64,000 bases of DNA from contig CAMRHE010000197.1 in assembly GCA_947044405.1 (NCBI GenBank), positions 3,596,001 to 3,660,000 on the forward strand. The letters run 5' to 3'. The translations under genes and the position numbers were made by a program. Each line of letters starts with the position of its first letter. Positions within the stretch are counted from its first letter, which is position 1. Source of the DNA: Leptodactylus fallax. Taxonomy: Eukaryota; Chordata; Amphibia; Anura; Leptodactylidae. The notes below the pieces were generated by a model. It saw only the letters and a program-made list of their open reading frames with translations. It was not told the origin of the DNA and did not search any database. Of this stretch, positions 20,501 to 33,751 are shown piece by piece.

Positions 20501-23500
20501 AGACTATGAACCTACCTGCAGCAACTCCATTCTAGTTAGTTCTGTAGTGAGACAGCTAGAATGGAGTTGCTGTAAGAGGGACCTACCTATAGTAACTACA
20601 GAATACACCGAGACTATGAACCTACCTGCAGCAACTCCATTCTAGTCAATTCTGTTGTGAGACAGCTAGAATGGAGTTATTGTATGGAGGACCTACCTAT
20701 AGCAACTACAGAATACACTGACACCATGAACCTACCTGTAGCAACTCCATTCTAGTCAGGGCAGTAGTGAGACAGCTAGAATGGAGTTGCAGTAAGGAGG
20801 ACCTACCTATAGCAACTATAGAATATAATGAGAATCTGAACCTACCTGCAGCAACTCCATTCTAGTCCATTCTGTTGTGAGACAGCTTGAATGGAGTTGC
20901 TATATGGAGGACCTACCTACAACAACTACAGAATACACTGAGACTATGAACCTACCTGCAGCAACTCCATTCTAGTCAATTCTGTAGTGAGACAGCTAGA
21001 ATGGAGTTGCTGTAAGGAGAACCTACCTACAGCAACTACAGAATACACAGAGACTATGAACCTACCTGCAGCAACTCCATTCTAGTCAGTTCTGTAGTGA
21101 GACAGCTAGAAAGGAGTTTTTGTATGGAGGACCTTCCTATAGTAACTACAGAATACACCAAGACTATAAACCTACCTGCAGCAACTCCATTCTAGTCAGG
21201 GCAGTAGTGAGACAGCTAGAATGGAGTTGCTGTAAGGAGGACCTACCTATAGCAACTACAGAATACACCGAGACTATGAACCTACCTGCAGCAACTCCAT
21301 TCTAGTTAGTTCTGTAGTGAGACAGCTAGAATGGAGTTGCTATAAGGAGGACCTACCTATAGTAACTACAGAATACACCGAGACTATGAACCTACCTGCA
21401 GCAACTCCATTCTAGTTAGTTCTGTAGTGAGACAGCTAGAATGGAGTTGCTGTAAGGAGGACCTACCTATAGTAACTACAGAATACACCGAGACTATGAA
21501 CCTACCTGCAGCAACTCCATTCTAGTTAGTTCTGTAGTGAGACAGCTAGAATGGAGTTGCTGTAAGGAGGACCTACCTATAGTAACTACAGAATACACCG
21601 AGACTATGAACCTACCTGCAGCAACTCCATTCTAGTCAATTCTGTTGTGAGACAGCTAGAATGGAGTTATTGTATGGAGGACCTACCTATAGCAACTACA
21701 GAATACACTGACACCATGAAACTACCTGTAGCAACTCCATTCTAGTCAGGGCAGTAGTGAGACAGCTAGAATGGAGTTGCAGTAAGGAGGACCTACCTAT
21801 AGTAACTACAGAATACACTGACACCATGAACCTACCTGTAGCAACTCCATTCTAGTCAGTTCTGTAGTGAGACTGCTAGAATAGAGTTGCTGTAAGGAGG
21901 ACCTACCTATAGTAACTATAGAATATAATGAGAATATGAACCTACCTGTAGCAACTCCATTCTAGTCAGGGCAGTAGTGAGACAGCTAGAATGGAGTTGC
22001 AGTAAGGAGGACCTACCTATAGCAACTATAGAATATAATGAGAATCTGAACCTACCTGCAGCAACTCCATTCTAGTCCATTCTGTTGTGAGACAGCTTGA
22101 ATGGAGTTATTGTATGGAGGACCTACCTATAGCAACTACAGAATACACTGACACCATAAACCTACCTGTAGCAACTCCATTCTAGTCAGGGCAGTAGTGA
22201 GACAGCTAGAATGGAGTTGCAGTAAGGAGGACCTACCTATAGTAACTACAGAATACACTGACACCATGAACCTACCTGTAGCAACTCCATTCTAGTCAGT
22301 TCTGTAGTGAGACAGCTAGAATGGAGTTGCTGTAAGGAGGACCTACCTATAGTAACTACAGAATATAATGAGAATATGAACCTACCTGCAGCAACTCCAT
22401 TCTAGTCAGGGCAGTAGTGAGACAGCTAGAATGGAGTTGCAGTAAGGAGGACCTACCTATAGCAACTATAGAATATAATGAGACTATGAACCTACCTGCA
22501 GCAACTCCATTCTAGTCAGTTCTGTAGTGAGACAGCTAGAAAGGAGTTTTTGTATGGAGGACCTTCCTATAGTAACTACAGAATACACCGAGACTATAAA
22601 CCTACCTGCAGCAACTCCATTCTAGTCAGGGCAGTAGTGAGACAGCTAGAATGGAGTTGCTGTAAGGAGGACCTACCTATAGCAACTACAGAATACACCG
22701 AGACTATGAACCTACCTGCAGCAACTCCATTCTAGTTAGTTCTGTAGTGAGACAGCTAGAATGGAGTTGCTATAAGGAGGACCTACCTATAGTAACTACA
22801 GAATACACCGAGACTATGAACCTACCTGCAGCAACTCCATTCTAGTTAGTTCTGTAGTGAGACAGCTAGAATGGAGTTGCTGTAAGGAGGACCTACCTAT
22901 AGTAACTACAGAATACACCGAGACTATGAACCTACCTGCAGCAACTCCATTCTAGTTAGTTCTGTAGTGAGACAGCTAGAATGGAGTTGCTGTAAGGAGG
23001 ACCTACCTATAGTAACTACAGAATACACCGAGACTATGAACCTACCTGCAGCAACTCCATTCTAGTCAATTCTGTTGTGAGACAGCTAGAATGGAGTTAT
23101 TGTATGGAGGACCTACCTATAGCAACTACAGAATACACTGACACCATGAACCTACCTGTAGCAACTCCATTCTAGTCAGGGCAGTAGTGAGACAGCTAGA
23201 ATGGAGTTGCAGTAAGGAGGACCTACCTATAGTAACTACAGAATACACTGACACCATGAACCTACCTGTAGCAACTCCATTCTAGTCAGTTCTGTAGTGA
23301 GACAGCTAGAATGGAGTTGCTGTAAGGAGGACCTACCTATAGTAACTACAGAATATAATGAGACTATGAACCTACCTGCAGCAACTCCATTCTAGTCAGT
23401 TCTGTAGTGAGACAGCTAGCATGGAGTTGTATGGAGGACCTACCTATAGTAACTGCAGAATACACCGAGACTATGAACCTACCTGCAGGAACTACAGAAT

Positions 23501-26500
23501 ACACCGAGACTATGAACCTACCTGCAGCAACTCCATTCTAGTTAGTTCTGTAGTGAGACAGCTAGAATGGAGTTGCTGTAAGGAGGACCTACCTATAGTA
23601 ACTACAGAATACACCGAGACTATGAACCTACCTGCAGCAACTCCATTCTAGTCAGTTCTGTTGTGAGACAGCTAGAATGGAGTTGTTGTATGGAGGACCT
23701 ACCTATAGCAACTACAGAATACACCGACACCATGAACCTACCTGCAGCAACTCCATTCTAGTCAGGGCAGTAGTGAGACAGCTAGAATGGAGTTGCAGTA
23801 AGGAGGACCTACCTATAGCAACTACAGAATACAACGAGACTATGAACCTACCTGCAGCAACTCCATTCTAGTCAATTCTGTTGTGAGACAGCTAGAATGG
23901 AGTTGCTGTATGGAGGACCTACCTACAGCAACTACAGAATACACCGAGACTATGAACCTACCTGCAGCAACTCCATTCTAGTCAGTTCTGTAGTGAGACA
24001 GCTAGAATGGAGTTGCTGTAAGGAGGACCTACCTACAGCAACTACAGAATACACCGAGACTATGAACCTACCTGCAGCAACTCCATTCTAGTCAGTTCTG
24101 TAGTGAGACAGCTAGAATGGAGTTTTTGTATGGAGGACCTACCTATAGTAACTACAGAATACACCGAGACTATGAACCTACCTGCAGCAACTCCATTCTA
24201 GTCAGGGCAGTAGTGAGACAGCTAGAATGGAGTTGCTGTAAGGAGGACCTACCTATAGCAACTACAGAATACACCGAGACTATGAACCTACCTGCAGCAA
24301 CTCCATTCTAGTTAGTTCTGTAGTGAGACAGCTAGAATGGAGTTGCTATAAGGAGGACCTACCTATAGTAACTACAGAATACACCGAGACTATGAACCTA
24401 CCTGCAGCAACTCCATTCTAGTTAGTTCTGTAGTGAGACAGCTAGAATGGAGTTGCTGTAAGGAGGACCTACCTATAGTAACTACAGAATACACCGAGAC
24501 TATGAACCTACCTGCAGCAACTCCATTCTAGTTAGTTCTGTAGTGAGACAGCTAGAATGGAGTTGCTGTAAGGAGGACCTACCTATAGTAACTACAGAAT
24601 ACACCGAGACTATGAACCTACCTGCAGCAACTCCATTCTAGTCAGTTCTGTAGTGAGACAGCTAGAATGGAGTTGCTGTAAGGAGGACCTACCTATAGCA
24701 ACTACAGAATACACTGAGACTATGAACCTACCTGCAGCAACTCCATTCTAGTCAATTCTGTTGTGAGACAGCTAGAATGGAGTTATTGTATGGAGGACCT
24801 ACCTATAGCAACTACAGAATACACTGACACCATGAACCTACCTGTAGCAACTCCATTCTAGTCAGGGCAGTAGTGAGACAGCTAGAATGGAGTTGCAGTA
24901 AGGAGGACCTACCTATAGTAACTACAGAATACACTGACACCATGAACCTACCTGTAGCAACTCCATTCTAGTCAGTTCTGTAGTGAGACAGCTAGAATAG
25001 AGTTGCTGTAAGGAGGACCTACCTATAGTAACTATAGAATATAATGAGAATATGAACCTACCTGCAGCAACTCCATTCTAGTCAGGGCTGTAGTGAGACA
25101 GCTAGAATGGAGTTGCAGTAAGGAGGACCTACCTATAGCAACTACAGAATACACTGAGACCATGAACCTACCTGCAGCAACTCCATTCTAGTCAGTTCTG
25201 TAGTGAGACAGCTAGAATGGAGTTTTTGTATGGAGGACCTACCTATAGTAACTACAGAATACACCGAGACTATGAACCTACCTGCAGCAACCCATTCTAG
25301 TCAGGGCAGTAGTGAGACAGCTAGAATGGAGTTGCTGTAAGGAGGACCTACCTATAGCAACTACAGAATACACCGAGACTATGAACCTACCTGCAGCAAC
25401 TCCATTCTAGTCAGTTCTGTAGTGAGACAGCTAGAATGGAGTTGCTATAAGGAGGACCTACCTATAGTAACTACAGAATACACCGAGACTATGAACCTAC
25501 CTGCAGCAACTCCATTCTAGTTAGTTCTGTAGTGAGACAGCTAGAATGGAGTTGCTGTAAGGAGGACCTACCTATAGTAACTACAGAATACACCGAGACT
25601 ATGAACCTACCTGCAGCAACTCCATTCTAGTTAGTTCTGTAGTGAGACAGCTAGAATGGAGTTGCTGTAAGGAGGACCTACCTATAGTAACTACAGAATA
25701 CACCGAGACTATGAACCTACCTGCAGCAACTCCATTCTAGTCAATTCTGTTGTGAGACAGCTAGAATGGAGTTATTGTATGGAGGACCTACCTATAGCAA
25801 CTACAGAATACACTGACACCATGAACCTACCTGTAGCAACTCCATTCTAGTCAGGGCAGTAGTGAGACAGCTAGAATGGAGTTGCAGTAAGGAGGACCTA
25901 CCTATAGTAACTACAGAATACACTGACACCATGAACCTACCTGTAGCAACTCCATTCTAGTCAGTTCTGTAGTGAGACAGCTAGAATAGAGTTGCTGTAA
26001 GGAGGACCTACCTATAGTAACTATAGAATATAATGAGACTATGAACCTACCTGCAGCAACTCCATTCTAGTCAGTTCTGTAGTGAGACAGCTAGCATGGA
26101 GTTGTATGGAGGACCTACCTATAGTAACTGCAGAATACACCGAGACTATGAACCTACCTGCAGGAACTACAGAATACACCGAGACTATGAACCTACCTGC
26201 AGCAACTCCATTCTAGTTAGTTCTGTAGTGAGACAGCTAGAATGGAGTTGCTGTAAGAGGGACCTACCTATAGTAACTACAGAATACACCGAGACTATGA
26301 ACCTACCTGCAGCAACTCCATTCTAGTCAATTCTGTTGTGAGACAGCTAGAATGGAGTTATTGTATGGAGGACCTACCTATAGCAACTACAGAATACACT
26401 GACACCATGAACCTACCTGTAGCAACTCCATTCTAGTCAGGGCAGTAGTGAGACAGCTAGAATGGAGTTGCAGTAAGGAGGACCTACCTATAGCAACTAT

Positions 26501-29500
26501 AGAATATAATGAGAATCTGAACCTACCTGCAGCAACTCCATTCTAGTCCATTCTGTTGTGAGACAGCTTGAATGGAGTTGCTATATGGAGGACCTACCTA
26601 CAACAACTACAGAATACACCGAGACTATGAACCTACCTGCAGCAACTCCATTCTAGTCAATTCTGTAGTGAGACAGCTAGAATGGAGTTGCTGTAAGGAG
26701 AACCTACCTACAGCAACTACAGAATACACTGAGACTATGAACCTACCTGCAGCAACTCCATTCTAGTCAGTTCTGTAGTGAGACAGCTAGAAAGGAGTTT
26801 TTGTATGGAGGACCTTCCTATAGTAACTACAGAATACACCAAGACTATAAACCTACCTGCAGCAACTCCATTCTAGTCAGGGCAGTAGTGAGACAGCTAG
26901 AATGGAGTTGCTGTAAGGAGGACCTACCTATAGCAACTACAGAATACACCGAGACTATGAACCTACCTGCAGCAACTCCATTCTAGTTAGTTCTGTAGTG
27001 AGACAGCTAGAATGAAGTTGCTATAAGGAGGACCTACCTATAGTAACTACAGAATACACCGAGACTATGAACCTACCTGCAGCAACTCCATTCTAGTTAG
27101 TTCTGTAGTGAGACAGCTAGAATGGAGTTGCTGTAAGGAGGACCTACCTATAGTAACTACAGAATACACCGAGACTATGAACCTACCTGCAGCAACTCCA
27201 TTCTAGTTAGTTCTGTAGTGAGACAGCTAGAATGGAGTTGCTGTAAGGAGGACCTACCTATAGTAACTACAGAATACACCGAGACTATGAACCTACCTGC
27301 AGCAACTCCATTCTAGTCAATTCTGTTGTGAGACAGCTAGAATGGAGTTATTGTATGGAGGACCTACCTATAGCAACTACAGAATACACTGACACCATGA
27401 ACCTACCTGTAGCAACTCCATTCTAGTCAGGGCAGTAGTGAGACAGCTAGAATGGAGTTGCAGTAAGGAGGACCTACCTATAGTAACTACAGAATACACT
27501 GACACCATGAACCTACCTGTAGCAACTCCATTCTAGTCAGTTCTGTAGTGAGACAGCTAGAATAGAGTTGCTGTAAGGAGGACCTACCTATAGTAACTAT
27601 AGAATATAATGAGAATATGAACCTACCTGTAGCAACTCCATTCTAGTCAGGGCAGTAGTGAGACAGCTAGAATGGAGTTGCAGTAAGGAGGACCTACCTA
27701 TAGCAACTATAGAATATAATGAGAATCTGAACCTACCTGCAGCAACTCCATTCTAGTCCATTCTGTTGTGAGACAGCTTGAATGGAGTTGCTATATGGAG
27801 GACCTACCTACAACAACTACAGAATACACCGAGACTATGAACCTACCTGCAGCAACTCCATTCTAGTCAGTTCTGTAGTGAGACAGCTAGAAAGGAGTTT
27901 TTGTATGGAGGACCTTCCTATAGTAACTACAGAATACACCGAGACTATAAACCTACCTGCAGCAACTCCATTCTAGTCAGGGCAGTAGTGAGACAGCTAG
28001 AATGGAGTTGCTGTAAGGAGGACCTACCTATAGCAACTACAGAATACACCGAGACTATGAACCTACCTGCAGCAACTCCATTCTAGTTAGTTCTGTAGTG
28101 AGACAGCTAGAATGGAGTTGCAGTAAGGAGGACCTACCTATAGTAACTACAGAATACACTGACACCATGAACCTACCTGTAGCAACTCCATTCTAGTCAG
28201 TTCTGTAGTGAGACAGCTAGAATAGAGTTGCTGTAAGGAGGACCTACCTATAGTAACTATAGAATATAATGAGACTATGAACCTACCTGCAGCAACTCCA
28301 TTCTAGTCAATTCTGTAGTGAGACAGCTAGAATGGAGTTGCTGTAAGGAGGACCTACCTATAGTAACTACAGAATACAACGAGACCATGAACCTACCTGC
28401 AGCAACTCCATTCTAGTCAGTTCTGTAGTGAGACAGCTAGCATGGAGTTGTATGGAGGACCTACCTATAGTAACTGCAGAATACACCGAGACTATGAACC
28501 TACCTGCAGGAACTACAGAAAACACCGCGACTATGAACCTACCTGCAGCAACTCCATTCTAGTTAGTTCTGTAGTGAGACAGCTAGAATGGAGTTGCTGT
28601 AAGAGGGACCTACCTATAGTAACTACAGAATACACCGAGACTATGAACCTACCTGCAGCAACTCCATTCTAGTCAATTCTGTTGTGAGACAGCTAGAATG
28701 GAGTTATTGTATGGAGGACCTACCTATAGCAACTACAGAATACACTGACACCATGAACCTACCTGTAGCAACTCCATTCTAGTCAGGGCAGTAGTGAGAC
28801 AGCTAGAATGGAGTTGCAGTAAGGAGGACCTACCTATAGCAACTATAGAATATAATGAGAATCTGAACCTACCTGCAGCAACTCCATTCTAGTCAATTCT
28901 GTTGTGAGACAGCTTGAATGGAGTTGCTATATGGAGGACCTACCTACAACAACTACAGAATACACCGAGACTATGAACCTACCTGCAGCAACTCCATTCT
29001 AGTCAATTCTGTAGTGAGACAGCTAGAATGGAGTTGCTGTAAGGAGAACCTACCTACAGCAACCACAGAATACACCGAGACTATGAACCTACCTGCAGCA
29101 ACTCCATTCTAGTCAGTTCTGTAGTGAGACAGCTAGAAAGGAGTTTTTGTATGGAGGACCTTCCTATAGTAACTACAGAATACACCGAGACTATAAACCT
29201 ACCTGCAGCAACTCCATTCTAGTCAGGGCAGTAGAGACAGCTAGAATGGAGTTGCTGTAAGGAGGACCTACCTATAGCAACTACAGAATACACCTAGACT
29301 ATGAACCTACCTGCAGCAACTCCATTCTAGTTAGTTCTGTAGTGAGACAGCTAGAATGGAGTTGCTATAAGGAGGACCTACCTATAGTAACTACAGAATA
29401 CACCGAGACTATGAACCTACCTGCAGCAATTCCATTCTAGTTAGTTCTGTAGTGAGACAGCTAGAATGGAGTTGCTGTAAGGAGGACCTACCTATAGTAA

Positions 29501-29510
29501 CTACAGAATA
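14550..29510 (+). repeat. Left satellite domain: sparse composite units
   Basis: Composite 146-bp units (marked by GCTAGCATGG) start near 14550, 16454, 17150, 18286, 20412, 23418, 26093 and 28439. Spacings are 1904, 696, 1136, 2126, 3006, 2675 and 2346, all equal to 146 + n x 110 apart from one- or two-base deletions I can locate (14909, 25290). Sequence is clean except at the left edge. Confidence 0.85.
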
Positions 29511-29962
29511 CAAGGAGACCATGAACCTACCTGCAGCAACTCCATTCTAGTTAGTTCTGTAGTGAGACAGCTAGAATGGAGTTGCTCTAAGGAGGACCTA
29601 CCTATAGTAACTACAGAATACACCGAGACTATGAACCTACCTGCAGCAACTCCATTCTAGTTAGTTCTGTAGTGAGACAGCTAGAATGGAGTTGCTGTAA
29701 GGAGGACCTACCTATAGTAACTACAGAATACACCGAGACTATGAACCTACCTGCAGCAACTCCATTCTAGTCAATTCTGTTGTGAGACAGCTAGAATGGA
29801 GTTATTGTATGGAGGACCTACCTATAGCAACTACAGAATACACTGACACCATGAACCTACCTGTAGCAACTCCATTCTAGTCAGGGCAGTAGTGAGACAG
29901 CTAGAATGGAGTTGCAGTAAGGAGGACCTACCTATAGTAACTACAGAATACAACGAGACCAT

Positions 29963-30108
29963 GAACCTACCTGCAGCAACTCCATTCTAGTCAGTTCTGT
30001 AGTGAGACAGCTAGCATGGAGTTGTATGGAGGACCTACCTATAGTAACTGCAGAATACACCGAGACTATGAACCTACCTGCAGGAACTACAGAATACACC
30101 GAGACTAT
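29963..30108 (+). repeat. Representative 146-bp composite unit (107 + 39)
   Basis: The first part (29963-30069) is a 107-bp monomer with GCTAGCATGGAGTTGTATGG, three bases shorter than the usual arm, and CTGCAGAATAC in its tail. The second part (30070-30108) is a 39-bp short unit GAACCTACCTGCAGGAACTA ending in GAGACTAT. About 36 composites, some diverged, occur in the array. Confidence 0.92.
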
Positions 30109-31883
30109 GAACCTACCTGCAGCAACTCCATTCTAGTCAGTTCTGTAGTGAGACAGCTAGAATGGAGTTGCTATAAGGAGGACCTACCTATAGCAACTAT
30201 AGAATATAATGAGAATATGAACCTACCTGCAGCAACTCCATTCTAGTCAATTCTGTTGTGAGACAGCTAGAATGGAGTTATTGTATGGAGGACCTACCTA
30301 TAGCAACTACAGAATACACTGACACCATGAACCTACCTGTAGCAACTCCATTCTAGTCAGGGCAGTAGTGAGACAGCTAGAATGGAGTTGCAGTAAGGAG
30401 GACCTACCTATAGTAACTACAGAATACACTGACACCATGAACCTACCTGTAGCAACTCCATTCTAGTCAGTTCTGTAGTGAGACAGCTAGAATAGAGTTG
30501 CTGTAAGGAGGACCTACCTATAGTAACTATAGAATATAATGAGACTATGAACCTACCTGCAGCAACTCCATTCTAGTCAATTCTGTAGTGAGACAGCTAG
30601 AATGGAGTTGCTGTAAGGAGGACCTACCTATAGTAACTACAGAATACACCGAGACCATGAACCTACCTGCAGCAACTCCATTCTAGTCAGTTCTGTAGTG
30701 AGACAGCTAGCATGGAGTTGTATGGAGGACCTACCTATAGTAACTGCAGAATACACCGAGACTATGAACCTACCTGCAGGAACTACAGAATACACCGAGA
30801 CTATGAACCTACCTGCAGCAACTCCATTCTAGTCAATTCTGTAGTGAGACAGCTAGAATGGAGTTGCTGTAAGGAGAACCTACCTATAGCAACTACAGAA
30901 TACACCGAGACTATGAACCTACCTGCAGCAACTCCATTCTAGTCAGTTCTGTAGTGAGACAGCTAGAAAGGAGTTTTTGTATGGAGGACCTTCCTATAGT
31001 AACTACAGAATACACCGAGACTATAAACCTACCTGCAGCAACTCCATTCTAGTCAGGGCAGTAGTGAGACAGCTAGAATGGAGTTGCTGTAAGGAGGACC
31101 TACCTATAGTAACTACAGAATACAACGAGACCATGAACCTACCTGCAGCAACTCCATTCTAGTCAGTTCTGTAGTGAGACAGCTAGCATGGAGTTGTATG
31201 GAGGACCAACCTATAGTAACTGCAGAATACACCGAGACTATGAACCTACCTGCAGGAACTACAGAATACACCGAGACTATGAACCTACCTGCAGCAACTC
31301 CATTCTAGTCAGTTCTGTAGTGAGACAGCTAGAATGGAGTTGCTATAAGGAGGACCTACCTATAGTAACTACAGAATACAAGGAGACCATGAACCTACCT
31401 GCAGCAACTCCATTCTAGTTAGTTCTGTAGTGAGACAGCTAGAATGGAGTTGCTCTAAGGAGGACCTACCTATAGTAACTACAGAATACACCGAGACTAT
31501 GAACCTACCTGCAGCAACTCCATTCTAGTTAGTTCTGTAGTGAGACAGCTAGAATGGAGTTGCTGTAAGGAGGACCTACCTATAGTAACTACAGAATACA
31601 CCGAGACTATGAACCTACCTGCAGCAACTCCATTCTAGTCAATTCTGTTGTGAGACAGCTAGAATGGAGTTATTCTATGGAGGACCTACCTATAGCAACT
31701 ACAGAATACACTGACACCATGAACCTACCTGTAGCAACTCCATTCTAGTCAGGGCAGTAGTGAGACAGCTAGAATGGAGTTTCAGTAAGGAGGACCTACC
31801 TATAGTAACTACAGAATACAACGAGACCATGAACCTACCTGCAGCAACTCCATTCTAGTCAGTTCTGTAGTGAGACAGCTAGC
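30016..31883 (+). repeat. 1868-bp higher-order repeat, copy 1
   Basis: Three composites spaced 696, 476 and 696 bp, with 13 plain monomers of fixed type order, make one 1868-bp period. A marker CAAGGAGACC at 29511 is 1868 bp before its next occurrence, so a fourth partial copy precedes this one. Confidence 0.9.
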
Positions 31884-33751
31884 ATGGAGTTGTATGGAGG
31901 ACCTACCTATAGTAACTGCAGAATACACCGAGACTATGAACCTACCTGCAGGAACTACAGAATACACCGAGACTATGAACCTACCTGCAGCAACTCCATT
32001 CTAGTCAGTTCTGTAGTGAGACAGCTAGAATGGAGTTGCTATAAGGAGGACCTACCTATAGCAACTATAGAATATAATGAGAATATGAACCTACCTGCAG
32101 CAACTCCATTCTAGTCAATTCTGTTGTGAGACAGCTAGAATGGAGTTATTGTATGGAGGACCTACCTATAGCAACTACAGAATACACTGACACCATGAAC
32201 CTACCTGTAGCAACTCCATTCTAGTCAGGGCAGTAGTGAGACAGCTAGAATGGAGTTGCAGTAAGGAGGACCTACCTATAGTAACTACAGAATACACTGA
32301 CACCATGAACCTACCTGTAGCAACTCCATTCTAGTCAGTTCTGTAGTGAGACAGCTAGAATAGAGTTGCTGTAAGGAGGACCTACCTATAGTAACTATAG
32401 AATATAATGAGACTATGAACCTACCTGCAGCAACTCCATTCTAGTCAATTCTGTAGTGAGACAGCTAGAATGGAGTTGCTGTAAGGAGGACCTACCTATA
32501 GTAACTACAGAATACACCGAGACCATGAACCTACCTGCAGCAACTCCATTCTAGTCAGTTCTGTAGTGAGACAGCTAGCATGGAGTTGTATGGAGGACCT
32601 ACCTATAGTAACTGCAGAATACACCGAGACTATGAACCTACCTGCAGGAACTACAGAATACACCGAGACTATGAACCTACCTGCAGCAACTCCATTCTAG
32701 TCAATTCTGTAGTGAGACAGCTAGAATGGAGTTGCTGTAAGGAGAACCTACCTATAGCAACTACAGAATACACCGAGACTATGAACCTACCTGCAGCAAC
32801 TCCATTCTAGTCAGTTCTGTAGTGAGACAGCTAGAAAGGAGTTTTTGTATGGAGGACCTTCCTATAGTAACTACAGAATACACCGAGACTATAAACCTAC
32901 CTGCAGCAACTCCATTCTAGTCAGGGCAGTAGTGAGACAGCTAGAATGGAGTTGCTGTAAGGAGGACCTACCTATAGTAACTACAGAATACAACGAGACC
33001 ATGAACCTACCTGCAGCAACTCCATTCTAGTCAGTTCTGTAGTGAGACAGCTAGCATGGAGTTGTATGGAGGACCAACCTATAGTAACTGCAGAATACAC
33101 CGAGACTATGAACCTACCTGCAGGAACTACAGAATACACCGAGACTATGAACCTACCTGCAGCAACTCCATTCTAGTCAGTTCTGTAGTGAGACAGCTAG
33201 AATGGAGTTGCTATAAGGAGGACCTACCTATAGTAACTACAGAATACAAGGAGACCATGAACCTACCTACAGCAACTCCATTCTAGTTAGTTCTGTAGTG
33301 AGACAGCTAGAATGGAGTTGCTCTAAGGAGGACCTACCTATAGTAACTACAGAATACACCGAGACTATGAACCTACCTGCAGCAACTCCATTCTAGTTAG
33401 TTCTGTAGTGAGACAGCTAGAATGGAGTTGCTGTAAGGAGGACCTACCTATAGTAACTACAGAATACACCGAGACTATGAACCTACCTGCAGCAACTCCA
33501 TTCTAGTCAATTCTGTTGTGAGACAGCTAGAATGGAGTTATTCTATGGAGGACCTACCTATAGCAACTACAGAATACACTGACACCATGAACCTACCTGT
33601 AGCAACTCCATTCTAGTCAGGGCAGTAGTGAGACAGCTAGAATGGAGTTTCAGTAAGGAGGACCTACCTATAGTAACTACAGAATACAACGAGACCATGA
33701 ACCTACCTGCAGCAACTCCATTCTAGTCAGTTCTGTAGTGAGACAGCTAGC
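31884..33751 (+). repeat. 1868-bp higher-order repeat, copy 2
   Basis: Nearly identical to copy 1, including private variants: GGACCAACC instead of GGACCTACC in one composite and CAAGGAGACC. TTATTCTATGG and GTTTCAGTAAGG are shared by the units at 31.7 and 33.5 kb, one period apart. Confidence 0.9.
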
